Shown here piece after piece: positions 16,701 through 24,463 of a DNA stretch of 64,000 nt. Origin of the DNA: Rhodoplanes azumiensis. Lineage in GTDB: Bacteria; Pseudomonadota; Alphaproteobacteria; Rhizobiales; Xanthobacteraceae. Position numbers and translations under genes: made by a program. Numbering within the stretch: position 1 is the stretch's first letter; each line of letters begins with the position of its first letter. Location: assembly GCF_042682915.1 (NCBI RefSeq), contig NZ_JBHUIW010000015.1:1-64000 (forward strand), in the 5' to 3' direction. The notes below the pieces were generated by a model. It was not told the DNA's origin. It saw only the letters and a list, made by a program, of their open reading frames with translations, and searched no databases.

Positions 16701-18707
16701 GTCGACCACGAACATCTTGATCTTCTTGTCGCGGATGGTCTTGCGGGCGCGCTTCGGCAAGCCCTTCCACACCTCGAGCGGCGAGAGGTTCGACTGCAGC
16801 ACGAAGGTGCCGCCCTCGACCAGGCCGCGCAGCGGATTGGTGTGGCTGAACACCTTGTGGTCCGGCGAGACGACGATCTCGACGTCCTCGATCTCGGCGT
16901 TGGTGATCTTCACCGGCTCGGGTGAGAGCGTGATGTAATAGTTCGTCGGCGCGCCGCTCTTCTCGGAGCCGTATTTCGGCGAGGCCTTGGAGTGCATGTC
17001 GAGCACGCCGGCCAGGATGTCGGTGAGGAGCTTGCCGGTCGCGATCGTGCCGTAGCCGCCGACCGAGTGGAAGCGCACCCGGAAGGCCGTGGGCGGCAGC
17101 AGGTTCGGGTTCGCCTCGGTCTCGAGCGCCATCAGCTCGGTCTCGGGATAGGCCTCCTTCAGCCTCTCCTGCAGGGCGGCGAGCCGCGGGCTCGGATCCT
17201 TGGCGAAGAACTGCGACCCGAGATAGACGAACGGCGCGTTCCTGGTCTCCATGTTCTTGAACGCGGCGATCAGGTGGCGCGGCTGCAGGTCGTGGGCGCC
17301 GAGGCCGAAGATCGCGGTCGTCATCTTGGGCAACCGGTCGAGCGCCGGGACACCCGGATGGCGGGTGCCGTTGGTGGCGTTCTCGATGCCCTTGAACAGC
17401 GCCTGGGTGACGAAGCTCGTCAGCGCCGTGACGTCGGAGCGCTCCAGCACCGTGACGGCCGTCTTGCCCTTCAGGGCGGCGACCAGCTCGGCCTCCGGGA
17501 ACGGCTGCAGGAGCTTGATCGACACGACGCCGACCTTCTTGCCCTGGCTGCGCAGATGCGCGACGACCGCTTCGACGTCGTCGGTGACGGAGCCGAGGCC
17601 GACCATCACGTGCTCGGCGTCGTCGCACATGTAAGTCATCACCGGCTTGTACTCGCGGCCGGTCAGCGCCGCGTACTCGGCCATCGCCTCGCGCACGAAG
17701 CGCGGCACGTCACGCACGAAATGGGTGCGGTGATCGACCGAACCGGCCTGGAAGTCGGGCTGGTTCTGCACGCCGCCGGTGAGGCCCGGATTGTGCACGT
17801 CGACCAGCGCCGGAACGAGCTGGCGGGTGCCCTTCTCGTAGGCGTTGATCCACTGGCGGGTCCAGGCGCCGCGCAGCTCCTCCGGCACCAGTGCCAGCGT
17901 GTCGCCGATCAGCGCCGCGGCGTTGTCGGTCTCGACCCCATCGGCCTCGGTCTTCAGCCAGGTGCGCAGCTTGGCGAGATCGCCGGGCACGAAGTCGGCC
18001 TCGTGCTTGAGGAGCCACAGCTCGAGCTGGTGGACGCGGCCCTTGGCACCGAACAGGATCTCCTGCGCCACGGTCGGGCACTTGATGCGGCCGGCCGGAT
18101 CGCCGAGGAACTCGCGGATCAGCTCCGGCTCCGGCATCAGCGCCTCGCTCATCATGTGCGAGGTGGCGAAGCCGTCCATGGCGTTGGCGACCGGGATCAG
18201 CGAGGTGGCCGACACCTTGTAGGAGATCACCGCGAGGTCGGCCGCCTCCTGCGGGTTGGAGCCGAACAGGATCGTGTAGCCGGACTGCAGGAGCGCGTAG
18301 ACGTCGTCGTGGCCGGCCATCACGTTGAGCGAGTGCTTCGACACCACGCGGGCGGCGACCTGCAGGACGAAGCCGCCGACCTTCTTGCCGACCGTCACGT
18401 AGTGCGACTCGAGCCCGTACAGGATGCCCTGGCTGGACGAGGCGTTGGAGACGAACTTGCCGCCGGTGAGCGCGGCGCCGAGCGCGCCGGACTGGGCCGA
18501 ATGCTCGCCCTCCGGCTCGAAGAAGAACGGATGCTTGCCCCAGACGTTGCAGCCGCCGGCGGAGCGGAAGGCCTCGTAGATCTCGGAAATCTCGGTGGAC
18601 GGCGTGATCGGATAGCCGATGACGCCGCCGCAGACGTGCCCCATCACCTGGGCGACGGCACCGTTTCCGTTGATGACAGTCGGAATGCCCGAGTATTTCG
18701 CGTTCAT
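13728..18707 (-). CDS. Extended pyruvate:ferredoxin (flavodoxin) oxidoreductase
   Basis: A 1,659-residue single-chain 2-oxoacid oxidoreductase, against about 1,170-1,200 for typical NifJ/PFOR. Order: domain I with YPITPSTEISE (about 26-36), domain III beginning SVGGYGTIATGKLL (about 553), a two-cluster ferredoxin domain (CTGCMECTLVCP about 846; CSGCLECIDVCG about 977, unusually far apart), TPP domain with CRGCGE (about 1051), ATGCSS, MGGDGATYDIG (about 1230) and GVYSNTGGQAS. After the usual end (about residue 1370) comes a 290-residue extension with an Ala/Pro linker and CTNCKTCYQQVP (about 1595), a further iron-sulfur-like motif. It should convert pyruvate plus CoA to acetyl-CoA and reduced carrier. 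The start ATG 18707 gives a family-like N terminus (MNAKYSGIPTVINGNGAVA). Confidence 0.9.
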   Translation of the reverse strand: MNAKYSGIPTVINGNGAVAQVMGHVCGGVIGYPITPSTEISEIYEAFRSAGGCNVWGKHPFFFEPEGEHSAQSGALGAALTGGKFVSNASSSQGILYGLESHYVTVGKKVGGFVLQVAARVVSKHSLNVMAGHDDVYALLQSGYTILFGSNPQEAADLAVISYKVSATSLIPVANAMDGFATSHMMSEALMPEPELIREFLGDPAGRIKCPTVAQEILFGAKGRVHQLELWLLKHEADFVPGDLAKLRTWLKTEADGVETDNAAALIGDTLALVPEELRGAWTRQWINAYEKGTRQLVPALVDVHNPGLTGGVQNQPDFQAGSVDHRTHFVRDVPRFVREAMAEYAALTGREYKPVMTYMCDDAEHVMVGLGSVTDDVEAVVAHLRSQGKKVGVVSIKLLQPFPEAELVAALKGKTAVTVLERSDVTALTSFVTQALFKGIENATNGTRHPGVPALDRLPKMTTAIFGLGAHDLQPRHLIAAFKNMETRNAPFVYLGSQFFAKDPSPRLAALQERLKEAYPETELMALETEANPNLLPPTAFRVRFHSVGGYGTIATGKLLTDILAGVLDMHSKASPKYGSEKSGAPTNYYITLSPEPVKITNAEIEDVEIVVSPDHKVFSHTNPLRGLVEGGTFVLQSNLSPLEVWKGLPKRARKTIRDKKIKMFVVDGFAVAKRHAPTPELETRMMGIAFIGAVCGHVDRIVADASMDVILKKVQQQLAKKFGSKGAAVVDGNMAVIKEGLEATQALDYTRPEFVEAETEAGVQQLRTVAISAAMCKAAGAAPAEGIFDRAYYEEMVAAPFRDGTIAEAPVLPGTGMFMPAGSAAWKDKGLFRRDVPEFEPALCTGCMECTLVCPDAAIPNTVHDIHDLLLTGLKHLDLVEAQREAVRDRVHALADAVREAYRSSKDAKAFGDVVAAAVAALDIDNPTLKRNLGKLAEVLAEFPVARTRPFFDSMEKEKPGTGGLYSVAIDPWKCSGCLECIDVCGPGALKAREQDAALLDSLQARFEFLSQTPNTPARFTDQALTADGDTKRLMLDRANYYATTGGHGACRGCGEVTAIRLVTSTNNAIQTKRRKDHLRELESVIDKLKAKLPSVQDDKVRRERIAGVIATLEKRQYLLESGPTGNGPASAVIANATGCSSVYASTFPFNPYNDPWVNSLFQDTPAVAKGLFEGLTASAVDDVKAMRIAKLELDDAYDPGMHDKFFRTFGWPQFTPEELALMPTVISMGGDGATYDIGFGALSRLLATNTPVKVVVLNTGVYSNTGGQASTASLTGQDSDLSRFGSAHAGKQEDRKELGLIAAFHPNVFVVQTSTALQQHFLQNVTRYLNHTSSPAVLDVYTPCQAEHGIADAAASRRARLAVESRMNPVFVHDPGADRSRKGWFSLDGNPDIDKDWTTTTIEYVEDGVTKLKDVVLTPAYFAQEETRFKKQFRPLKNEADAIPVEDYVALDPAARAGKVPFVWSTDADKRLVKLEVSNTIVHLVEERRRYWRTLQYLAGRPIERLDADHRVELEALKSRYEQAVQTQESTLDTIARAMSELAAASNAPSPAALAGALAPFGMAPGAAAAAPAATAKTNGSALPHIRDEDVAACTNCKTCYQQVPELFERIRIMVDGVPKEVAHTIPGALETVTVTPDLKARLAKAAAGCDAEIVR

Positions 18708-19489
18708 CTGTTGCGTCCGTCTGGTACGTGATCTCGCGCCGAGCAGGCGTCCGTCGCTCGCATGGGAGCCGGGGCGACCGTGGTCGCTCGAACCTTCGGT
18801 TTTCGACGTTCCGTCCCTGGCTTTTGTCCGGGTCACGCGCCGAGCCGTGCTCAGGCGCGCCCTCCCGCCTTGACTGGAAGCGTTCTACTCCCCGGGTTCC
18901 CCCCTCGCTCTGACTATTGTCAAAGGGTTCGGGCCGCACCGTCGTGCCGCAATGCGGAAAAACCGCCCGAGATCTCACATCGGCTTTGCGCTCGACGAGG
19001 GGCGCGCCGGCACGGCGGGCGCATCGCCGCCGTCGGCGTGGTCTCGTGCCGATGCCGGAAGCCGCAGCGCGACAGGGCTTTCCGGTCGCCGACCCGCACC
19101 GTCGGATGCCGCCGCGCCACGCGGTCCGGCCCGCTGCACTGCGGCATCGGCGCTCGGCGGTCCCGCGTCGGCCGCAAGCCGGTCATGTGAAATATCAAGT
19201 GATCCTGGACGTGACCGTCCCGGTGATATGTCCCGACACCGGCATCGCCACGCCGGCGCCGTGCCGGCCGGCACCGCCCGACCGCGTCGATCCCGACCGC
19301 GTCGATACGGCCGGCGTCCCGCCCTCGAACGCCCGGCCCCCATGCGGCCGCCGGCGCGGCGCGCATGCGTGCGAACACCCCGATCACGGCGAGTTTTGTT
19401 TTCCGCGAGGGCGCGGCCGGTCCATCTATCACCCCGACACGTCACCGCGGCGCCTCCGCCGCGCGACGCGCGAGCGGACGAGGCCCGGC
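18708..19489. other. 782-bp divergent intergenic region between PFOR and the LysR regulator
   Basis: No gene is supported. On the minus strand a TTGACA hexamer (18921-18916) could be a -35 element for the PFOR operon but has no convincing -10 at 16-18 bp. On the plus side near 19190-19240 there is an AT-richer patch (TGTGAAATATCAAGTGATC) that could hold a LysR site. The spacing and divergent layout are those of a classical LysR-target pair. Confidence 0.45.
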
Positions 19490-20440
19490 ATGGAGATGCA
19501 CCAGATCCGATACTTCCTGGCGGTCGCGCAGCATCGCAACTTCACCCGCGCCGCCGAGGCCTGCAACGTCGCCCAGCCGTCGCTGACGCGCGCCGTCAAG
19601 CTGCTGGAGGAGGAGCTGGGCGGGGCGCTCTTCCATCGTGAGCGCGGCAACACGCATCTGTCCGAGCTCGGCCGCATGGTCCACCCGCATCTCGCCCAGG
19701 TCTATGCCGAATCGCAGGCGGCCAAGCGCGTCGCCCGGGACGCGGCGACGCTGGCGACCGCGACGCTGCGGCTCGGCGTGATGTGCACGATCGCGCCGAC
19801 CCAGCTGGTCGAGCTGATCGGCGCGATGAAGACCCGCCATCCCGGCGTCGCGCTGGAGATCTGCGACCGCAGCGCGCGCGTCCTCGACGGCATGCTGCTC
19901 GACGGCGAGCTCGACGTCGCGATCTACTGCCTGCCCGGCCAGGAGCCGGACGCGCGCCTGCACGTGATGCCGCTCTATCGCGAGCGGATGATGATCGTGA
20001 TCCCGCCCGACCACGCGCTGGCGCGCCGCAACGCCGTGCGGGTGCGCGACCTCGACGGGCTGAGCTACGTCAACCGCGCGAACTGCGAGTTCAACGGCTA
20101 CGCGGGCCAGTTCTTCCGCGAGCAGAACGTCACCTGCCGCACCGTCTATTCCAGCGAGCGCGACGACTGGATGCTGGCGATGGTCCGCTCCGGGCTCGGC
20201 TTCGGCTTCATGCCGGAGCTGTCGGTGACCGACCCGGACGTCGTCGCCCGGCCGCTGATCGACCCGGAGTTCCTCCGCACCGTCAACCTCTGCACGGTGC
20301 GGGGGCGGCCCTACGCGCCGGCGGTCGGAGCCTTCGTGCGCGAAGCGATGCGCGTCACCTGGCACGGCGCACCAGCCATGTCGGTGACCGAGACGGTCGC
20401 GGCTCACGGCGCCGAAGCGCCCGAGCCGGTCGGCGACTGA
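19490..20440 (+). CDS. LysR-family transcriptional regulator
   Basis: A 316-residue LysR-type regulator. The N-terminal winged helix-turn-helix covers about residues 3-62 (IRYFLAVAQHRNFTRAAEAC and VAQPSLTRAVKLLEEELG, matching the family pattern); the LysR substrate-binding domain follows from about 95 to 300. It has no obvious OxyR-type redox cysteine pair, although two cysteines lie in the effector domain. It is transcribed divergently from the PFOR/Nfn operon, so that operon is the most likely target, with a carboxylate or CoA intermediate as a plausible effector. The start ATG 19490 could instead be ATG 19496 (MHQIRYF). Confidence 0.9.
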   Translation: MEMHQIRYFLAVAQHRNFTRAAEACNVAQPSLTRAVKLLEEELGGALFHRERGNTHLSELGRMVHPHLAQVYAESQAAKRVARDAATLATATLRLGVMCTIAPTQLVELIGAMKTRHPGVALEICDRSARVLDGMLLDGELDVAIYCLPGQEPDARLHVMPLYRERMMIVIPPDHALARRNAVRVRDLDGLSYVNRANCEFNGYAGQFFREQNVTCRTVYSSERDDWMLAMVRSGLGFGFMPELSVTDPDVVARPLIDPEFLRTVNLCTVRGRPYAPAVGAFVREAMRVTWHGAPAMSVTETVAAHGAEAPEPVGD

Positions 20441-20538
20441 CACGGCGCGCACACGGCACCCACCGGCCCGCACGTCGCCGTCCACGGCGACGCGCCTTCG
20501 CGCAGCGCCCAGACCCTGCGGCGCGGCCATAGCGGGGC

Positions 20539-20597
20539 GCTATCGATCCGATAGCACATCGATAGTTCAGTCCGGCCGTCTCCACCGCGATAGTCGC
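20539..20597. promoter_or_regulatory. Cluster of CGATAG palindromes
   Basis: A perfect dyad GCTATCG-ATC-CGATAGC (20539-20555), then ATCGATAG (20558-20565), then GCGA-TAG-TCGC (20587-20597) lie 50-110 bp upstream of the small exported peptide gene. Several half-sites at such density suggest an operator for an unidentified regulator, or a DNA-structured element. Confidence 0.4.
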
Positions 20598-20645
20598 GTC
20601 ACCGGCCCCGAGGCGGGCCGCCCCCGAGAACCGCAGGAGACCCCG

Positions 20646-20807
20646 ATGACCCCGATCAAGATCGCCCTCGTCGCCATCGCCACCCTGGTGTCGGTGCAGA
20701 GCATCGCGCAGGCCGCCCCGCTCCACGACAAGGGCAGCCGCTACGTCGAGACCGGCATGGGCACGGTCGAGACCGGCATCGACCAGGCCAAGGGCTACAT
20801 CCGCTGA
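20646..20807 (+). CDS. Small exported peptide, 53 residues
   Basis: This short gene codes for 53 residues with a good Sec signal peptide (MTPIKIALVAIATLVSVQSI, then AQAAP; cleavage likely near residue 24) and a mature tail of about 29 residues with an internal repeat, VETGMGTVETGIDQAKGYI. An AGGAG ribosome site lies at 20634-20638, eight bases before the ATG. It ends 62 bp before a second small exported protein with the same kind of signal, so they are probably co-transcribed. Function is unknown. Support comes from signal peptide, ribosome site and codon use; no family is recognised. Confidence 0.65.
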   Translation: MTPIKIALVAIATLVSVQSIAQAAPLHDKGSRYVETGMGTVETGIDQAKGYIR

Positions 20808-20869
20808 GCCCGCATACGCCGGTCGGCACCGATACCGGCCGGCGTTTCACGATTGGTCAGGAGATTCCG

Positions 20870-21184
20870 ATGCGCAAGTTTCGTCTCGTCTCGTCCGCGA
20901 CGATCGCCGCCGTGCTGGTCTCGGCCGCGGCCGTCGCCCAGTCCGCGATGGCGGACCGCCAGGCCGTCTACGTGTCGCCGACCGGCAGCCAGAGCGTGCT
21001 GACGGCCAACGCCAAGGGGCACGACATGATCATGAAGCACGGCCGCGAACTGCCGGCCGGGGCGATCGTCTATCGCAACGGCGGCAAGCTCTACGTCGTC
21101 GAGGACCGCAAGATGCCGAACGGCGCGATGCTGTTCGCCGACATGGAGGACTGGTTCGACCGGGCGAAGGGCAACATCAAGTGA
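20870..21184 (+). CDS. Small exported protein of unknown function
   Basis: A 104-residue protein with a signal peptide (hydrophobic residues about 8-22, cleavage after AMA at about 28). The mature part of about 76 residues has the segment LPAGAIVYRNGGKLYVVEDRKMPNGAMLF, a short beta-rich pattern seen in small CopC/PepSY-like or SH3-like exported proteins, but I cannot assign a family. A CAGGAGA site precedes ATG 20870. It follows the 53-residue exported peptide and ends in front of a strong palindrome that probably terminates both this gene and the converging esterase. Confidence 0.75.
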   Translation: MRKFRLVSSATIAAVLVSAAAVAQSAMADRQAVYVSPTGSQSVLTANAKGHDMIMKHGRELPAGAIVYRNGGKLYVVEDRKMPNGAMLFADMEDWFDRAKGNIK

Positions 21185-21190
21185 TTCCGT

Positions 21191-21237
21191 CGATCGCGGG
21201 ATCCGGTCGCGGATCCCGCGATCGCGGCCGCGATCGC
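21191..21237. terminator. Long palindromes between convergent genes
   Basis: A perfect 15-bp stem (21191-21205 with 21210-21224, 4-base loop) overlaps a second perfect palindrome of 20 bp (21218-21237, centre GCGGCCGC). They occupy nearly the whole 64-bp gap between a plus-strand and a minus-strand gene. There is no T tract, so termination may be structure-assisted in both directions. The two hairpins share 21218-21224 and cannot form together. Confidence 0.55.
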
Positions 21238-21248
21238 GCCCGCGGGCG

Positions 21249-22478
21249 TCAGCGGCGCTTTTTCAGCCCGGCGGCGTCGAGGGCACGCCGGATCGTGTCC
21301 TCGACGAACTTCTGGACACCCGGCCGGCGCCTCGGCGCCCCGGGCGCCGTCGGCTGCGCCGGTTGCGGGTCCGCGCCGCGCTCGCGATGCGGCGGCGCGG
21401 TCGTAGCCGCCGTCGGCGCCACCTTCGGAGACTCGACCCGCGGCGCCGGGCGCTCGCCGGCGAACGGATCGACGATCGTGCGTCGCGTCTGCGTCAGCCC
21501 GAAGAAGCGAGCGATGTGATACGACGACGAGATGCCGACCTCGATCAGATACTCCCCCGGCACGCCGTAGCTCGTGTCGTCGTCGCCGGTCGCGACCGGC
21601 GCTCCGTGCGCCATCAGCGGGATGATGTAGCTTTCGATGACGTCGCGGCCCTTGGCGTCGGTCCAAACGTGGCGCGGATAGCCGTCGACCGTCTCGGTGC
21701 GGTTCGGCCGCGTCGACAGGCCGTGCACGTCGGTCCATTGCTTGAGCAGCTCCTCGGCGTTCTTCGGCTTGACGACCGTGTCGGCGCCGCCGTGCCAGAC
21801 CGAGACGCGCGGCCACGGGCCGCGATGCGGCGAGGCGGCGCGCACCAGATCGCCCCATTCCTTCGGCTCCCGCACCTTCACCCGGAACATGCTCTCCAGC
21901 GCCTGGCGCATGCCGGTGGCGCTCTTGTAGGGCAGCCCGGCCACGATGGCGCCGGCGGCGAACACCTCCGGATAGGTCGCGAGCATCACGGCCGTCATGG
22001 CGCCGCCCGCCGACAGGCCCGTCACGAAGATCCGCTTCGGGTCGACGGCGTGATCCTCGGTCATCTTGCGGATCATCTGCCGGATCGACGCGGCCTCGCC
22101 TTCGCCGCGCGTGGCGTCGTGCTCGCGGAACCAATTGAAGCAGGTCTTCGGGTTGTTCGCCTCGGTTTGCTCGGGAAACACGAGGAGAAAGCCGTAGCGG
22201 TCGGCGAGCGTCGACCAGCCGGCACCGAGATCGTAGCTCGCCGCCGTCTGGGTGCAGCCGTGCAGCACGACGACGAGACTCATGTTCGGCTTCTTCGGCA
22301 CGTATTTGTACATCCGAAGGCCGCCCGGATCGGGCCCGAACTCGGGCACGGCCGTGAGCCGGCTCGGCACGTCCGGCCGCTCGCGCGACGAGACGGCGCC
22401 CGGCATCATGCGCAGGAACGCTTCCCATTGCTTTCGCTGACGCTCCAGCGCCGCGATGGTCGTCTGCAGACCTGGCAC
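21249..22478 (-). CDS. PHB depolymerase-family esterase (short-chain PHA depolymerase-like)
   Basis: A 409-residue alpha/beta-hydrolase of the extracellular PHB depolymerase / feruloyl-esterase-like family. The oxyanion segment VVVLHGCTQTAASYD and the lipase box GLSAGG (nucleophile Ser) are clear; the Asp/His partners probably lie in VWHGGADTVV and near SSSYHIARFFGL. A Pro/Ala-rich low-complexity stretch precedes a basic C terminus. I chose GTG 22478 because GAGGAG lies nine bases upstream, whereas the upstream in-frame extension has no domain. No signal peptide is visible with this start, so it may act inside the cell or leave by another route. The substrate could be PHB oligomers or another ester. 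Confidence 0.8.
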   Translation of the reverse strand: MPGLQTTIAALERQRKQWEAFLRMMPGAVSSRERPDVPSRLTAVPEFGPDPGGLRMYKYVPKKPNMSLVVVLHGCTQTAASYDLGAGWSTLADRYGFLLVFPEQTEANNPKTCFNWFREHDATRGEGEAASIRQMIRKMTEDHAVDPKRIFVTGLSAGGAMTAVMLATYPEVFAAGAIVAGLPYKSATGMRQALESMFRVKVREPKEWGDLVRAASPHRGPWPRVSVWHGGADTVVKPKNAEELLKQWTDVHGLSTRPNRTETVDGYPRHVWTDAKGRDVIESYIIPLMAHGAPVATGDDDTSYGVPGEYLIEVGISSSYHIARFFGLTQTRRTIVDPFAGERPAPRVESPKVAPTAATTAPPHRERGADPQPAQPTAPGAPRRRPGVQKFVEDTIRRALDAAGLKKRR

Positions 22479-22633
22479 TCGTGAAATCTCCTCGAACGCG
22501 CCCGACCGAACCGAGACATACCGCGCCCGGTCGCGCTGCGGTGCACACTTTCCTCGAACAATGTGTTGATGCGCGATCGCGGCCGTCCTAAGGCGTCGCG
22601 TTCTCCTGCGTGATAACGTGAAAGTGACGGCGA

Positions 22634-23416
22634 ATGGACCTCGGACTCGTCGGAAAAGTTGCAATCGTCACCGGTGCGAGTCGCGGCATCGGCCGCGCCG
22701 TCGCGTTGCGGCTCGCCGCCGAGGGCATGGACGTGGCGCTCGTCGCGCGCTCCGCCGACGCGCTCGACGCGGTGCGCCGTGACATCGACGCGCTCGGCCG
22801 CGAGTGCGTCGCCTGGACGGCGGATCTTCGCGACCCGGATGCCGGGACCGAGATCGTCGCCAAGACCAGCGGGGCGCTCGGCCGGCTGGACGTGCTCGTC
22901 AACAGCGCCGGCGCCACCAAGCGCGGCGACTTTCTCACGCTGACCGACGCGGACTGGGCCGACGGCTTCGCGGCGAAGTTCTTCGGCACGATGCGGATGA
23001 CACGGGCGGCGTGGCCGCTGTTGCAGGCGGCGGGCGGGTCCGTGATCACGATCGCCGGCACGGGCGGGCGCACCGGCGACGCCGCGTTCGCGATCGGCGG
23101 CAGCGTCAACGCGGCCCTCGGCCTGCTCACCAAGGTCTTGGCCGATCGCGGCATCGCCGACGGCGTGCGCGTCAACACGATCAATCCCGGCATCGTCGAG
23201 ACGGAGCGGTTTCTCGCACGCCTGCGGCGCGTGATGGAAGCGGCCGGCGTGTCGGAGAGCGAGGCCCGTGAACGGATGCTCGCCACGCATCGTATCGCCC
23301 GCTTCGGCCGGCCCGAGGAGGTCGCCGATCTGGTTGCCGTGATGGCCTCGCCTCGCTTCGGTCATCTCGTCGGGGCGATCGTCGATCTCGACGGCGGCGA
23401 GACCCGGACGGTGTGA
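22634..23416 (+). CDS. SDR-family oxidoreductase lacking the canonical YxxxK
   Basis: A 260-residue short-chain dehydrogenase/reductase with cofactor motif TGASRGIG (about residues 14-21) and the structural NSAG motif. Where SDRs normally have the catalytic YxxxK, this one reads FAIGGSVNAAL (about 156-166), with no Tyr/Lys pair. The active-site serine region reads VITIAGTGGRTG. Thus it belongs to the divergent SDR subgroup with GGxxNAAL and may have a changed mechanism or be non-catalytic. It is divergent from the PHB depolymerase-like gene with a 155-bp shared promoter region. PHB depolymerase plus SDR would fit hydroxyacid metabolism, but the missing residues argue for caution. Confidence 0.85.
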   Translation: MDLGLVGKVAIVTGASRGIGRAVALRLAAEGMDVALVARSADALDAVRRDIDALGRECVAWTADLRDPDAGTEIVAKTSGALGRLDVLVNSAGATKRGDFLTLTDADWADGFAAKFFGTMRMTRAAWPLLQAAGGSVITIAGTGGRTGDAAFAIGGSVNAALGLLTKVLADRGIADGVRVNTINPGIVETERFLARLRRVMEAAGVSESEARERMLATHRIARFGRPEEVADLVAVMASPRFGHLVGAIVDLDGGETRTV

Positions 23417-23423
23417 GGAGCGT

Positions 23424-23548
23424 CGTCGTTCCGGGGCGCGGACCGTCGGGTTCGCGCGCCCGGATTCCGTAAATCCGGTGCCCATGGCTTACGACAGACA
23501 GGGGCTATCGGTTCCGGATTCTTAGCTTCGCGCCGCCCCGGAACGACG
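23424..23548. repeat. Intergenic element with 14-bp terminal inverted repeats
   Basis: CGTCGTTCCGGGGC (23424-23437) and its exact reverse complement (23535-23548) bracket 97 bp between the SDR and the MoeB-like gene. The inside has further CCGGATTCC-like matches. It looks like a small non-coding dispersed element (MITE-like or an ERIC-type repeat); no target duplication is obvious. Confidence 0.6.
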
Positions 23549-23587
23549 GAGTTGCGGGGCCTTTGTCAGTTCGTTGACCCCGTCCAC

Positions 23588-24394
23588 TCACCTCACCTCG
23601 TAGGCCGACAGGTCCGTGATGGTCGGCGTCTCGCCGGTCAGCGGGTTGTCGGGATCCCAGGCGTAGCGCAACGTCTCGAAGCGCAGGCCGCGGCCGTCGA
23701 CCATCAAGAGCCGGCCGACCAGGCCCTCGCCGAAGCCGACAATCTCGCGTGCGACCTCCACGGCCATCAGCGAGCCGATCACGCCCGTGAAGGCGCCCAA
23801 AATGCCGGCCTCGGCGCAGGCCGGCACGGTGCCGGGCGGCGGCGGCTCCGGAAACAGGCACCGATAGGTCGGGTTCGGCGTGCCGTCGGGGCCGCGCTCG
23901 TGCGGCCGCAGCGTCGTGATGGTGCCGTCGAAGATGCCGACCGCCCCGGTGACCAGCGGCCGCTTCGCCAGGCAGCACGCATCGGAGACCAGATAGCGGG
24001 TGGTGAAATTGTCCGAGCCGTCGACGACCAGATCGTAGCGGTCGATCAGATCGAGCGCGTTCGTCGGCCCGATCCGGGTCGGGTGCCGCTCGACCGTGAC
24101 ATGCGGGTTGAGCCGGCCGATCACCTCGGCGGCGCTGTCGACCTTCGGCCGGCCGAGATCGGGCGTCGCATGGATCACCTGGCGCTGCAGGTTGGAGAGC
24201 GACACCACGTCGTCGTCAACGATGCCGAGCGTGCCGACGCCGGCGGCGGCGAGATAGAGGAGCAGCGGCGCGCCGAGGCCGCCGGCCCCCACCACCAGCA
24301 CCCGCGCGGCCTTCAGGGCCGCCTGGCCGGGGCCGCCGACCTCGTGCAGCACGATGTGGCGGGCGTAGCGCTCCAGCTCGTCGGGGGTCAGCAT
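23588..24394 (-). CDS. moeB: MoeB/ThiF-family adenylyltransferase (E1-like)
   Basis: A 268-residue E1-like enzyme, which adenylates the C-terminal glycine of a small sulfur carrier such as MoaD (molybdopterin synthesis) or ThiS. The nucleotide-binding GAGGLG lies at 36-41, the DDDVVSLSNLQRQ segment at about 61-73 and the substrate/active-site segment VPACAEAGILG near 190. The four-cysteine zinc site of E. coli MoeB (two CxxC) is not present, as in many alphaproteobacterial versions, and there is no C-terminal rhodanese domain. It is divergent from the exported PG-binding protein gene. MoeB and ThiF cannot be separated safely; length and GPDGTPNPTYRCLFP favour MoeB. Confidence 0.85.
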   Translation of the reverse strand: MLTPDELERYARHIVLHEVGGPGQAALKAARVLVVGAGGLGAPLLLYLAAAGVGTLGIVDDDVVSLSNLQRQVIHATPDLGRPKVDSAAEVIGRLNPHVTVERHPTRIGPTNALDLIDRYDLVVDGSDNFTTRYLVSDACCLAKRPLVTGAVGIFDGTITTLRPHERGPDGTPNPTYRCLFPEPPPPGTVPACAEAGILGAFTGVIGSLMAVEVAREIVGFGEGLVGRLLMVDGRGLRFETLRYAWDPDNPLTGETPTITDLSAYEVR

Positions 24395-24463
24395 CGTGGC
24401 ACCTTTCTCGCCTCGCCCGGTTTGGCTAGGGTCGTCGCGCTCTACCACGTTCGGGAGGCCGGA

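Noticed and set aside
13827..16925. 1,032-codon open frame on the plus strand
   Set aside because: It lies opposite the PFOR gene, in the mirror frame; its translation is His/Arg/Leu/Val rich without any family pattern.
18916..18921. TTGACA hexamer on the minus strand as a PFOR promoter
   Set aside because: No reasonable -10 element lies 16-18 bp downstream, and it is over 200 bp from the start; kept only as a remark.
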